Positions 9,877-18,412 of a stretch of 64,000 nucleotides of DNA are shown here, one piece after another; position 1 is the stretch's first letter; each line of letters opens with the position of its first letter. Both the position numbers and the translations under genes were made by a program. The DNA is taken from assembly GCA_049578505.1 (NCBI GenBank), contig JBAUMC010000014.1, forward strand, positions 1-64,000, in the 5' to 3' direction. This DNA comes from JAGVPT01 sp049578505 (GTDB lineage Bacteria > Bacteroidota > Ignavibacteria > UBA10030 > UBA8401). The notes under the pieces are model-generated. The model did not search any database. It worked only from the letters and a program-made list of their open reading frames with translations, and was not told the origin of the DNA.

Positions 9877-11157
9877 TCACTTCATCGCCTGGCTTATTCG
9901 ATTCGTGGCGGCTTGTAATCGAAGGAGCCTGCTTAAATCGAGTTGGAATTTGAGGTCGTTCAATCGCCGCGCAAGAATAACGACAACTCCCGCTGTAACC
10001 GTTTCGGCAGTACCGAGCATTGCAAGGACCCAGCCATTATGGACAAACTGCGGCAACCAGACAAAAACGGTCATTGAAATGATCGGAGACATTATTCCTC
10101 CGATGAACAAACCGAGGCGGGCGGGGTTGGTGAAGTCTTGTTTCACTGCGGCGCTCCAATGGAGGGGCTGATTTTTCAGCGAGAGCTTGCCGTCTCTGAC
10201 CAGATCGTCTATGCACTGTTTGTACATGCGAATACTTTGAAGGGCGGTTGTCAGCGAGAGCGCAACGGAGGTGACCCCAAATACTATTCCTGCCCATGCA
10301 AGCTCACCTTTATCGATCAAAGGATCGACTTGAAAGGCGCCGTATGCGGCAAGCGCGAAGACCGGGATGAGGAGGCGCGAACGGACGATCAGTTGTTTCC
10401 ATGTGAAACCGGAACCGCGCAGAGCGAACAATTCTGCCGTTTCAGCAAGGACGTCGTCGGTTGACGACGCAACAAGTTTTCCGAAGCCGCGCGTGTAGAG
10501 TTCGAGAACGTGCGTAATCGGTCCTATAATCAGCAGAGCCTTGATGATGGCCTGACCGGCTGCTGTCCGTGTATCAGCATTGTCGAACACCATACGGCTT
10601 GTTACATGCCGGATGATAATCGGCGATATGACTTCATTGAGCTCCTCGACGAGTTGTTTGTCGGTCTGGGAGATCCCAAGGTTTCCCTCATCGACCAGAA
10701 TGAATTTTTTAAAGTCGAGCCTGTGAGATAGAATGACTGCGATTTCTTCGTCAAGGTCGACGCTGTTTTTTGCAGCTAGTTCATGGTCGGAAGGAAGAAG
10801 CAATGGCCTGGTCCGCGTCAAGAGCAAGCGCGGGAGCCATGTAATGATGGTGCGGTGCTGGCTTAGTACTGCAATGTTGTTGATGGCGCTCAGAACACGC
10901 TCAGGAGTTTTTTCTATCGTCCGGATTCCGATCGCTTTGCCGCTTTTGAAAACTTTCGCTATGCGATTTTTCAGCGAAGGTTCCTTCTTCAGAGCATAGC
11001 GGAGCTCTTTCGGAAGAAGTTTAGGGAACTCCAGTTCCTCCTCCAATGAGATGACGAGGAGATTATACAAACCGACAGGAGGTTTTTTTTGAAAGCGAAG
11101 AAGCTGTGTGAGGTACGAAGGAAGCTTTAAAGATCGAAGATGCCGGATAAATGCCAT
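9877..11157 (-). CDS. Uncharacterised membrane protein
   Basis: A 426-residue protein of no family I recognise. The N-terminal half (1-200) is soluble-looking and rich in basic and leucine residues, with a segment 'PERVLSAINNIAVLSQHRTIITWLP'-like in character. The second half has four or five hydrophobic stretches (about residues 205-225, 262-282, 290-310, 345-370, 380-400), so it is probably an inner-membrane protein with a cytoplasmic N-terminal domain. It is followed on the same strand by the permease gene about 200 bp downstream, which may be coincidence. No signal peptide is visible. Confidence 0.7.
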   Translation of the reverse strand: MAFIRHLRSLKLPSYLTQLLRFQKKPPVGLYNLLVISLEEELEFPKLLPKELRYALKKEPSLKNRIAKVFKSGKAIGIRTIEKTPERVLSAINNIAVLSQHRTIITWLPRLLLTRTRPLLLPSDHELAAKNSVDLDEEIAVILSHRLDFKKFILVDEGNLGISQTDKQLVEELNEVISPIIIRHVTSRMVFDNADTRTAAGQAIIKALLIIGPITHVLELYTRGFGKLVASSTDDVLAETAELFALRGSGFTWKQLIVRSRLLIPVFALAAYGAFQVDPLIDKGELAWAGIVFGVTSVALSLTTALQSIRMYKQCIDDLVRDGKLSLKNQPLHWSAAVKQDFTNPARLGLFIGGIMSPIISMTVFVWLPQFVHNGWVLAMLGTAETVTAGVVVILARRLNDLKFQLDLSRLLRLQAATNRISQAMK

Positions 11158-11226
11158 GTGTTGAGTTTGTCTTTAAAAAATATATAAAGAACTGTCGCTA
11201 CAAGCAATAAAGATTCGTTGCCAATA

Positions 11227-11259
11227 AAAAACCCTGTTTCTTGCCGAAACAGGGTTTTT
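11227..11259 (-). terminator. Rho-independent terminator
   Basis: A perfect 14-bp stem (AAAAACCCTGTTTC at 11227-11240 with its complement at 11246-11259) encloses a 5-nt loop. Read on the minus strand it ends in a T-run and lies just downstream of the lysine-rich secreted protein gene. By symmetry it could also work on the plus strand. Confidence 0.85.
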
Positions 11260-11288
11260 GTACTCATGAGTGAAAAAGAAGCGATGAA

Positions 11289-11564
11289 TTACTTCGTTGA
11301 ATCTGCTTTCATCATGCCGCCTTTTTTCATCTTCATTGCTTTTGCAGGCTTCTTGGCTTTTGCCATTTTCTTCGCTGAGGTCGCTTTCTTGGCTTTTGTC
11401 GCCTTCTTGGCTTTTGCCATTTTCTTTGATTTCATCGCTTTCTTTGTCATCTCTTTCTTCGCAGGCGGGGCTTGCGTGTCTTGAGGTTTCATAGCATCTT
11501 GGCCTAATGACAACGTGAAGGCAAAGGCAAGAGCCAGCAATAAACTACACAAACGTTTCATCAA
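11289..11564 (-). CDS. Small secreted lysine/alanine-rich basic protein
   Basis: A 91-residue protein with a clear signal peptide (cleavage probably after SLG or QDA near residue 21-24). The mature part is almost entirely K, A, M, T and S, built from imperfect 'KAKKATKAKKA' and 'KKMAKAKK' repeats like a histone H1 or AlgP tail. The strong positive charge suggests binding to nucleic acid, polyanionic polysaccharide or the envelope, but no function is established. The start codon is preceded by GAAAGGAGCG at good spacing, and a strong terminator follows, so this is a real monocistronic gene. Its low complexity means homology searches may be uninformative. Confidence 0.75.
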   Translation of the reverse strand: MMKRLCSLLLALAFAFTLSLGQDAMKPQDTQAPPAKKEMTKKAMKSKKMAKAKKATKAKKATSAKKMAKAKKPAKAMKMKKGGMMKADSTK

Positions 11565-11690
11565 ACAATCGCTCCTTTCAAAAACATTAATATTGAATAA
11601 ATTGAGTTATGGTGGGTTTTATGTGCTTAGGCTAGAATTCTTTGATGCGTAACTTATGATATTGTATTTTCATTGTCAAGTGAAAAGCGG

Positions 11691-13169
11691 CTAATTGCGT
11701 AAAAGAGGAAGGACAACGGTAAATTGGCTTCCTTTATTTACTTCGCTTCGAACGAATATCTTGCCTCCGTGAGTCTCCGTAATCCAGCGCGCAATCGATA
11801 GCCCGAGTCCGGTCCCTCCCATTTCTCGCGATCGGCCTTTGTCCACACGGTAGAACCTGTCAAATATCTTCGATTGTTCTTCCGCTGGAATGCCGATTCC
11901 ATTATCGCTAACAATTATTTTGGCCGAACCGTTCTCGCGAACCAGCGATAATGCAATTGCGCCGTTTTTCGGAGTATATTTGATCGCGTTGTCGAGGAGG
12001 TTAAGGATAAGCTGGCGAAGCCGTACGGTGTCCCCCGAGACAGTCAGATTTTCGACTGTTTCAAGAGTGACGCGGATGTGTTTCTTTTCGGCAAGCATTT
12101 CACTGTCTTCATGCAGTTCACGCACGATCGGGGCCAACGCGACTTTTTCAAAAGTGAACGCCGATTTCCCGATGTCGCCCTTTGCGAGCATCAAGAGATT
12201 TTCGATGATGGAGGACATGCGGAGAATTTCATCGAGCGTGCTCGAAAGAATTCGCCGGTATCCTACGCTGGATTGTTTTGATCGGAGGGCAAGTTCAAGC
12301 TCTCCCCGCATGATGGTGAGCGGTGTACGAAGCTCGTGGGAAGCATCGACCGAGAATTGCTTTATTTGGTCGAACGAACTTTGAAGACGGCCGATCATGT
12401 CGTTGAATGTAGAAATCAACCTCCCGATTTCGTCGTCCACGTCGACAGAGAGAATACGCTGGTCAAGGTTTTGGGCGGTGATGTCTCGCGCCGTTTTCGT
12501 GATTTTATCGACTGGCTTGAGTGATTTGTTTGCGAGGAACCATCCTCCGAGGACCGAGAGGATAAGTGCCACCGGAACCAGGATGACGAATATTGAAAAA
12601 AGATTCCCCAGCACCTCCCCGATCTCAACTTCAGGGTAGGCGACGTAGATTTTCGCGAAAGCGTTCTGGGTCACCGCAAGACGAAGGGGTTGTCCCTGAG
12701 CGTCGTAGATCGTCACAAGCTTTGTCGTGTTAAACGGGATATCTTCGAAGATAATATCTTCCTTTCCCAGGCTGTACGATTTGTAGAGGATGTCTCCGTT
12801 GCGGTCGCGGATTTGGATGATCTGTTTCTTAGGGCTCAGCAGGGTGTGTTCATAAATCTGATTCCAGATCTGATCGAACTCCGTAGAATCCTCTTCCGTA
12901 ACCTCCACTTCATGAGAGCGCTTGACCTTCTTCTCCTGTTTTTTTGCGGGCGGCTTGACTCGCTGCTGTTTCAGTTTCACTTTCCGCGCCTGAGGTTCGA
13001 TGAAGTTTTTTAGCCAGACGACCTCGTTGCGGAGCGAGTAGTCAAGATTTCCCAAGAGGTTTTCCTTGGTGTAGAAGTACGCAGTTGCGCCGAAGCTGAA
13101 CAACGTAACGCCAAGAATTAGGGTGTACCATGCCGTCAGCTTTAGCCGTATCGAATGGAGGTATTTCAT
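11691..13169 (-). CDS. Two-component sensor histidine kinase
   Basis: A 492-residue membrane sensor. An N-terminal helix (about 10-32) and a second one (about 185-208) flank a periplasmic domain containing a lysine-rich low-complexity stretch near residues 60-85. A HAMP domain follows (about 210-262), then HisKA with the phospho-acceptor His278 in DASHELRTPL, and a HATPase_c domain with N, G1 (DNGIGIP) and G2 (GGTGLGLS) boxes. The layout is that of CusS/BaeS-type envelope sensors. The gene begins 1 bp after the stop codon of the upstream response regulator, so the two are translationally coupled partners. The stimulus is unknown. Confidence 0.93.
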   Translation of the reverse strand: MKYLHSIRLKLTAWYTLILGVTLFSFGATAYFYTKENLLGNLDYSLRNEVVWLKNFIEPQARKVKLKQQRVKPPAKKQEKKVKRSHEVEVTEEDSTEFDQIWNQIYEHTLLSPKKQIIQIRDRNGDILYKSYSLGKEDIIFEDIPFNTTKLVTIYDAQGQPLRLAVTQNAFAKIYVAYPEVEIGEVLGNLFSIFVILVPVALILSVLGGWFLANKSLKPVDKITKTARDITAQNLDQRILSVDVDDEIGRLISTFNDMIGRLQSSFDQIKQFSVDASHELRTPLTIMRGELELALRSKQSSVGYRRILSSTLDEILRMSSIIENLLMLAKGDIGKSAFTFEKVALAPIVRELHEDSEMLAEKKHIRVTLETVENLTVSGDTVRLRQLILNLLDNAIKYTPKNGAIALSLVRENGSAKIIVSDNGIGIPAEEQSKIFDRFYRVDKGRSREMGGTGLGLSIARWITETHGGKIFVRSEVNKGSQFTVVLPLLRN

Positions 13170-13170
13170 C

Positions 13171-13842
13171 TCAGGACGCTTTCATCATATATCCGACACC
13201 CCGGACGGTATGGATAAGTTTTTTTTCATATTCTCCGTCTATCTTGTTGCGCAAATGGTTGATGTACACGTCGATGATGTTCGTGCCGGTGTCGAAGTTG
13301 TAATTCCAAATATGTTCGGAAATAATCGTGCGGCTCAACACTTTGTTCGTGTTTCGCATGAAGTATTCGAGCAGCGTGTATTCTTTCCCCGTCAATTCTA
13401 TGAGGCTGTCTCCCCGCGTTGCTTTATGCGACACAAGATCAAGAGTCAGGTCTGCAACAGTGAGCGTAGTTGATTTTTCGGGACCGCCCCGCCGCAGCAG
13501 CGAGCGGACGCGTGCCAGCAATTCGGCAATCGCGAATGGCTTTACCAGGTAGTCGTCGGCCCCCGAATCAAGCCCTTTCACCTTATCGTCTACAGAACCC
13601 TTTGCCGTAATCACCAGCACCGGGGTAGAAATTTGCTTTCCGCGCAATTCTTTCAGCACCGTCAGCCCGTCCTTCTTAGGCATCAGGATGTCAAGAATGA
13701 TAAGGTCGAACGACCCGTCGGATCCAAGCTCTTCACCTTTGTCCCCGTCGTATGCAAGCTCGACAAGGTAGCCGTCTTCTTCCAACCCCTTTTTAATAAA
13801 CGCGCCGACTTTTTTTTCGTCTTCAACGACCAATATCTTCAT
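13171..13842 (-). CDS. OmpR/PhoB-family response regulator
   Basis: Reading from the internal ATG at 13842 gives 223 residues starting MKILVVEDE, the normal start of a receiver domain. A longer frame upstream adds 21 residues with no homology and is less likely. The receiver holds the acidic pair E7/D8, phospho-acceptor Asp51 (LIILDILMP) and the conserved Lys in LVKPF. A C-terminal winged helix of the OmpR type follows (about 125-223). It forms an operon with the histidine kinase directly downstream. The promoter should lie in the 115-bp divergent gap shared with the TRAP operon. Confidence 0.94.
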   Translation of the reverse strand: MKILVVEDEKKVGAFIKKGLEEDGYLVELAYDGDKGEELGSDGSFDLIILDILMPKKDGLTVLKELRGKQISTPVLVITAKGSVDDKVKGLDSGADDYLVKPFAIAELLARVRSLLRRGGPEKSTTLTVADLTLDLVSHKATRGDSLIELTGKEYTLLEYFMRNTNKVLSRTIISEHIWNYNFDTGTNIIDVYINHLRNKIDGEYEKKLIHTVRGVGYMMKAS

Positions 13843-13956
13843 CAGATTTTCATTCCTCACCGATACGTCCGCTACCATATTAAAACACTTTAGCTCGACT
13901 TGCAAATATTGTTTTTGGAAAAGTGGGCGGTTTTCTCTATATTCAACAACAAAATC

Positions 13957-14832
13957 ATGAGAAAATTCATACCCGCGATTTTTGTCCTTCTTGCTTTTTA
14001 CAGTTGGTCGTGCGGTCTTTTACAAACGGTCGCTGTGAATTCAACGACGGGCATCGTTGACAACGGTCTCACCGCAATTTTTGAGGAGTCCGACCTTACG
14101 CTTGCGGAGCAGTCGATTCCCGCGAACCTGACGCTTCTCGAAGCCCTCTACCGCTCAAAAGATAATGACGACGACCATCTTGCGTTATTATTAACGCAAG
14201 CGTACGCCGGTTACGCTCTCGGATTTGTCGAAGATAAAGACCCCGACCGTGCGAAAGCACTCTACAGCCGGGCGCGCGATTACGGTTTGTCGGTCTTGAT
14301 GAAAAATAAAGAGTTCCACACCGCGTTTGACGGCAGCCCCGAAGAATTTAGGCGAGGCGTTGACGCCTTCTCCAAGGATGATGTTCCTATAATTTTCTGG
14401 ACCGCGAATGCCTGGGGAAACCTTATCAAAGTGAGTCTTGCCGATCCGGCGGCCGTTGCCGATCTTTACAAAGTCAATTCACTGATGGCGTTTGTGCTTC
14501 GGAACGATGAGAGTTTCTATTACGGCAGCGCACATTTGTATTTCGGGACGATTCTGGCGACAGTTCCTAAGAATCTTGGCGGAAAGCCTGACAGCGCGAA
14601 AGGTCATTTTGACAAATGTTTTGAAATTGGAGGAGGGAAATTTCTTCTTCCGTACGTTTACCTGGCCCAGAGTTATGCAGTCCAAGTTCAGGACAAGGCG
14701 CTGTTTGAATCCTCTTTGAAGACCGTTGAAGACGCCTCCATCGATATTTTGCCGGAACAGCGGCTGGTCAACGCAATCGCGAAGGAAAAAGCAAAGGCAC
14801 TGCTGGCGAAAGAAAACGACCTCTTTTTTTAG
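13957..14832 (+). CDS. tatT: TRAP transporter TatT-family lipoprotein
   Basis: A 291-residue lipoprotein beginning MRKFIPAIFVLLAFYSWSC, with a lipobox-like cysteine at residue 19. The start at this ATG is chosen because the longer frame upstream would bury the signal sequence. The rest is alpha-helical and rich in TPR-like segments ('QAYAGYALGFVEDKDPDRAKALYSRARDYG'-type), matching the TRAP-T-associated protein TatT known from Treponema pallidum, where it is thought to assist ligand transfer to the DctP-type protein. The DctP, DctQ and DctM genes follow directly on the same strand, which supports the assignment. Confidence 0.88.
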   Translation: MRKFIPAIFVLLAFYSWSCGLLQTVAVNSTTGIVDNGLTAIFEESDLTLAEQSIPANLTLLEALYRSKDNDDDHLALLLTQAYAGYALGFVEDKDPDRAKALYSRARDYGLSVLMKNKEFHTAFDGSPEEFRRGVDAFSKDDVPIIFWTANAWGNLIKVSLADPAAVADLYKVNSLMAFVLRNDESFYYGSAHLYFGTILATVPKNLGGKPDSAKGHFDKCFEIGGGKFLLPYVYLAQSYAVQVQDKALFESSLKTVEDASIDILPEQRLVNAIAKEKAKALLAKENDLFF

Positions 14833-14880
14833 ACAAACATCATTGCAGGCCCGTTCCTTGGCTGCTAAAGGAATTCCGAT

Positions 14881-15873
14881 ATGAAATATTTCGTCATCAC
14901 GCTGCTCATTCTTGCTGCTCAGGCGTCGGCACAGGAGTTCACTATCAAATTTGCTACACTCGCCCCCGAAGGGAGCACGTGGATTACCGTCATGAAAGAA
15001 TACGATCAGGTAATCCGCAAAGAGAGCGGAGGACGGCTCGGATTCAAGATCTACGCCGGCGGTGTAGCCGGCGACGAAAAGGATGTGATTCGCAAAATTC
15101 GTCTCGGACAATTTCAGAGCGCCGGTATCACCGGCGTCGGAATCGGCGAGATCGCGAAGTCTGCGCGAATCCTCGACGCTCCGTTTCTATTTAAAAATCA
15201 CGATGAGGTTGACTACATCCTCGATCAATACGATGCAGAGCTTCGCAAAGAATTCGAAAATGGAGGATATGTACTTCTCGGATGGGCCGAGGTCGGATTT
15301 GTCTATGTCTTTACCAATACCCCAGTAACGAAGGTCGAAGATATGCGCAGCGTGAAGATGTGGCAATGGGAGGGGGACCCCGTTGCAGAGGCGACATTTA
15401 AAGCCTTTGGCATCAACCCAATCCCGCTCTCGATCACCGACGTGCTGACGTCGCTTCAGACCGGCCTCATCAACGGCATGTATACTTCTCCCCTCGCCGG
15501 TGTTTCGCTGCAGTGGTACACCGCTACGAAATATATGCTCGACTACCCTCTCACGAACGCATCCGGAGCGGTGGTTATTGCAAAAAGGGATTTTGACAAA
15601 ATGCCGGCTGACCTTCAAGAAATTCTTCTCCGCAACGGAAAACAGTTGATGCGAAAACTGACCGAGCTGAGCCGCAAAGACAATGCAAAATCCCTCGACG
15701 TCTTGAAGAAAAACAAAATCATCTTTACGAAGCCCGATGCGAGCGAAATAAGCCGCTACGAAGAGATTGGAAAAAATGCACGCCGGTTGATGGTAGGGAA
15801 GCTCTATTCGGAAGATCTACTCAATCGCGTGGAAAAATCGGTGGCGGACTTCCGTGCCAAGGAGAAGAAATGA
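14881..15873 (+). CDS. dctP: TRAP transporter solute-binding subunit DctP
   Basis: A 330-residue periplasmic binding protein with a signal peptide (cleavage after ASA near residue 17). It shows the DctP family pattern: 'IKFATLAPEGSTW' at the N-terminus, 'FKIYAGGVAGDEKDVIRKIRLGQ' in the middle and a 'GLINGMYTSPL' segment. In this family a conserved arginine binds the carboxylate of the ligand, but the ligand cannot be named here. AAAGGAAT precedes the ATG. The stop codon overlaps the start of dctQ by four bases (ATGA). Confidence 0.93.
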   Translation: MKYFVITLLILAAQASAQEFTIKFATLAPEGSTWITVMKEYDQVIRKESGGRLGFKIYAGGVAGDEKDVIRKIRLGQFQSAGITGVGIGEIAKSARILDAPFLFKNHDEVDYILDQYDAELRKEFENGGYVLLGWAEVGFVYVFTNTPVTKVEDMRSVKMWQWEGDPVAEATFKAFGINPIPLSITDVLTSLQTGLINGMYTSPLAGVSLQWYTATKYMLDYPLTNASGAVVIAKRDFDKMPADLQEILLRNGKQLMRKLTELSRKDNAKSLDVLKKNKIIFTKPDASEISRYEEIGKNARRLMVGKLYSEDLLNRVEKSVADFRAKEKK

Positions 15874-16379
15874 AGTTCCTGTTGTCCGTCGATCGATGGC
15901 TCGCCCGCATCACCGGATGGCTGATCATATTTTTCCTCGGTGTCATGATCGTCATGGCGTTCGGACAGGTTGTGCTCAGAAATTTTTTTCATACCAGCAT
16001 TGAATGGGGGGATGTTTTTCTCCGTCATTTAGTTCTGTGGCTCGGTTTCCTCGGCGCGGTCATTGCGACAGGCGAAGGTCGCCATTTGAAAATTGAATTC
16101 ATCAACAAGCTTGCGCCGGAGCGGTACAGGAAAATTATCTACATCGTCACGAGTCTTTTTGCTGCCGTGGTCTGTTTCTTTTTGATGGAAGCTGCAATAG
16201 CGTTTGTCCGGATGGAAAGGGAATCCGCAGATACGCTTATCCTCAACCTTCCCACCTCGTACTTCGTCATGATTATACCGGTCGGTTACGGGATCATTTC
16301 GTTCAGGTTTGTCGTCCGTTCTCTCGCGTGGGCCGCGGAAATCATCAAAGGAAACTGGCACATCGAGGAGCAGCACTGA
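15870..16379 (+). CDS. dctQ: TRAP transporter small membrane subunit DctQ
   Basis: A 169-residue protein with four predicted membrane helices, the usual size and topology of the DctQ subunit that packs against DctM. The motif 'RNFFHTSIEWGDVFLRHLVLWLGFLGA' is typical of the family. It overlaps dctP by 4 bp at the start and dctM by 1 bp at the end, so the transporter subunits are translationally coupled. Confidence 0.92.
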   Translation: MKFLLSVDRWLARITGWLIIFFLGVMIVMAFGQVVLRNFFHTSIEWGDVFLRHLVLWLGFLGAVIATGEGRHLKIEFINKLAPERYRKIIYIVTSLFAAVVCFFLMEAAIAFVRMERESADTLILNLPTSYFVMIIPVGYGIISFRFVVRSLAWAAEIIKGNWHIEEQH

Positions 16380-17641
16380 TGCCTCTCATTTACATCGTTC
16401 TTGGATTGGCCGTTCTTGTCCTCTTCGGTGCGCCTCTCTTTGCGATTATCGGCACGATATCGCTGTTGGGATTCTCTTCGCAGAGTATCGACACCGCCGC
16501 GATCATAGTGGAAATGTACCGCCTTGCGGACCAGCCGGTGCTCCTCGCTATTCCGCTCTTCACCGTATCGGGATATTTTCTCGCGGAAAGCAAAGCGCCG
16601 CAGCGCATTGTTGCGTTCGCTCAGGCACTCATCGGATGGATGCCGGGGGGACTTGCGATCGTGGTTCTTGCAAGCTGTGCAATTTTTACGGCGTTCACCG
16701 GAGGATCGGGAATTACCATCGTTGCCCTCGGCGGCCTTGTCTTCCCGATTTTGATCTCTGAAAAATACAACGAGAAATTTGTTCTCGGCCTCGTTACGAC
16801 ATCGGGAAGTCTCGGGCTCCTTTTCCCTCCGAGCTTGCCGATCATATTATACGGCACGGTGGCCGAGGTTTCAATCGATCAATTGTTTCGGGCGGGAATT
16901 GTTCCGGGCATTTTGCTCGTCGTTGTCTTGGCGATCTACAGCATCCGCCAGGGAGTAGCGTCGAAGATCGACCGGCATCCGTTCGACTTAAGAAAATTAT
17001 GGACTGCTTTCAAACAGGTTATCTGGGAAATCCCGCTGCCCTTCTTCATCATCGGTGGAATTTACGGTGGATATTTTACCGCAACCGAAGCTGCTGCTGT
17101 TACGGCGTTTTATGTTTTTATCGTAGAAGTATTCGTCTACAGGGACTTAAAACTTACAACTGACGTGCCAAGAGTCATGCAAGAAAGCATGGTGCTCGTC
17201 GGAGCGATTCTTATGATCCTTGCCATGGCGATGGGTCTCACCAGTTTCCTTATCGATCAACAGATACCGCAAAGGCTATTCGAGATAATTCGGCAGGTGG
17301 TCGAGAGCAAGATCGTTTTCCTGATGATCCTGAACGTTTTCCTCCTCGTGATCGGCATGATGATGGAAATATTTTCGGCGATCGTCGTCGTTCCGCTCAT
17401 CGTTCCGATCGCCAAACAGTACGGCGTGGACCCAATCCATCTCGGCATCATTTTTCTCGCCAACCTTGAAATTGCATACTTAATGCCGCCAGTCGGTATG
17501 AATCTTTTCATGTCGAGCTTTCGCTTCAAGAAAACGATCGGGCAGGTTACAGTTGCAACGTTTCCGTTTATCCTCGTCCTCTTAGCCGGATTGTTTATTA
17601 TTACGTATGTTCCGCAATTGAGTCTGTGGCTGGTGAAGTAA
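16379..17641 (+). CDS. dctM: TRAP transporter large membrane subunit DctM
   Basis: A 420-residue protein starting MPLIYIVLG at the ATG that overlaps the dctQ stop codon (TGATG); an upstream in-frame start would run inside dctQ and is rejected. It has about twelve hydrophobic segments and the family motifs 'GGSGITIVALGGLVFP' and 'LGLLFPPSLPIILYG'. DctM forms the transport channel and couples uptake to a sodium gradient in studied systems. No enzyme genes that would reveal the substrate adjoin the operon; an ORF6N gene follows 150 bp downstream. Confidence 0.94.
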   Translation: MPLIYIVLGLAVLVLFGAPLFAIIGTISLLGFSSQSIDTAAIIVEMYRLADQPVLLAIPLFTVSGYFLAESKAPQRIVAFAQALIGWMPGGLAIVVLASCAIFTAFTGGSGITIVALGGLVFPILISEKYNEKFVLGLVTTSGSLGLLFPPSLPIILYGTVAEVSIDQLFRAGIVPGILLVVVLAIYSIRQGVASKIDRHPFDLRKLWTAFKQVIWEIPLPFFIIGGIYGGYFTATEAAAVTAFYVFIVEVFVYRDLKLTTDVPRVMQESMVLVGAILMILAMAMGLTSFLIDQQIPQRLFEIIRQVVESKIVFLMILNVFLLVIGMMMEIFSAIVVVPLIVPIAKQYGVDPIHLGIIFLANLEIAYLMPPVGMNLFMSSFRFKKTIGQVTVATFPFILVLLAGLFIITYVPQLSLWLVK

Positions 17642-17788
17642 AAATTCATTTGTCTGGGAACTAATCTCCGATACGAAGAGCAGGTTTCAATTCTCACTGT
17701 CCGAAGCAGGTATTTCACAAAAGACATTGAAAATAGGGGGGGTATAAAAGATAATCCATCCGAACATCCATCCACAAAAGGGGGATCC

Positions 17789-18301
17789 ATGAAACAGACG
17801 CAATTGGTACCGTTCGATCTTATCGAGCACCGAATATTTTTGCTAAGAGGGCAAAGAGTCATGTTCGACAGAGATCTTGCAGAGCTGTATGGTGTAGAAA
17901 CGAAGTATCTCAACCGTCAGGTGAAGAGAAACCGGGAGCGATTTCCGCGGGAGTTTATGTTTCAGGTAACCAATAAAGAAAGAAATGAACTGGTGACAAA
18001 TTGGCACCGGTTCGATTCGTTGAAACATTCAAACATGCTGCCATTTGCGTTCACCGAGCATGGAGTTGCGATGCTTTCGTCAGTTCTTCATGGCAAAAGA
18101 GCAATTCGGATAAATATTCTCATCATCAAAGTATTTGTTAAGCTGCGAGAAATTCTCACTAATCACAAAAAGCTCGCATTGAGACTTAAAGAACTGGAAA
18201 TGAGAGTAGACAAGCATGATGATACGATCATGGCAATTTTCGATGCGATACGCCAATTGATGGCTCCACCGGAAAGACCAAAACGGCCGATTGGATTCTG
18301 A
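17789..18301 (+). CDS. ORF6N domain protein
   Basis: A 170-residue protein whose first about 90 residues match the ORF6N domain ('FLLRGQRVMFDRDLAELYGVETKYLNRQVKRN...FPREFMFQ'), a DNA-binding module first seen in phage antirepressor-type proteins and common as single chromosomal genes in Bacteroidota. The C-terminal half is helical with a probable coiled coil (about 110-150) and ends in a proline-rich tail. GGGGGA precedes the ATG. No other phage genes are nearby, so this is a lone domesticated regulator rather than part of a prophage. Target unknown. Confidence 0.85.
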   Translation: MKQTQLVPFDLIEHRIFLLRGQRVMFDRDLAELYGVETKYLNRQVKRNRERFPREFMFQVTNKERNELVTNWHRFDSLKHSNMLPFAFTEHGVAMLSSVLHGKRAIRINILIIKVFVKLREILTNHKKLALRLKELEMRVDKHDDTIMAIFDAIRQLMAPPERPKRPIGF

Positions 18302-18412
18302 AGTTGATTTGAGCTTGGAACGAACTCTTTGATAAAACGCGGACGGCCAGAGTTCTGATATTTTCCCGGCTCATTCGTTGAATCTGCTCCGATATTCTTC
18401 TATATTCAATCA

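Noticed and set aside
17789..18301. ORF6N gene as evidence of a prophage
   Set aside because: No integrase, capsid, terminase or lysis genes are nearby; single ORF6N genes are common in chromosomes.
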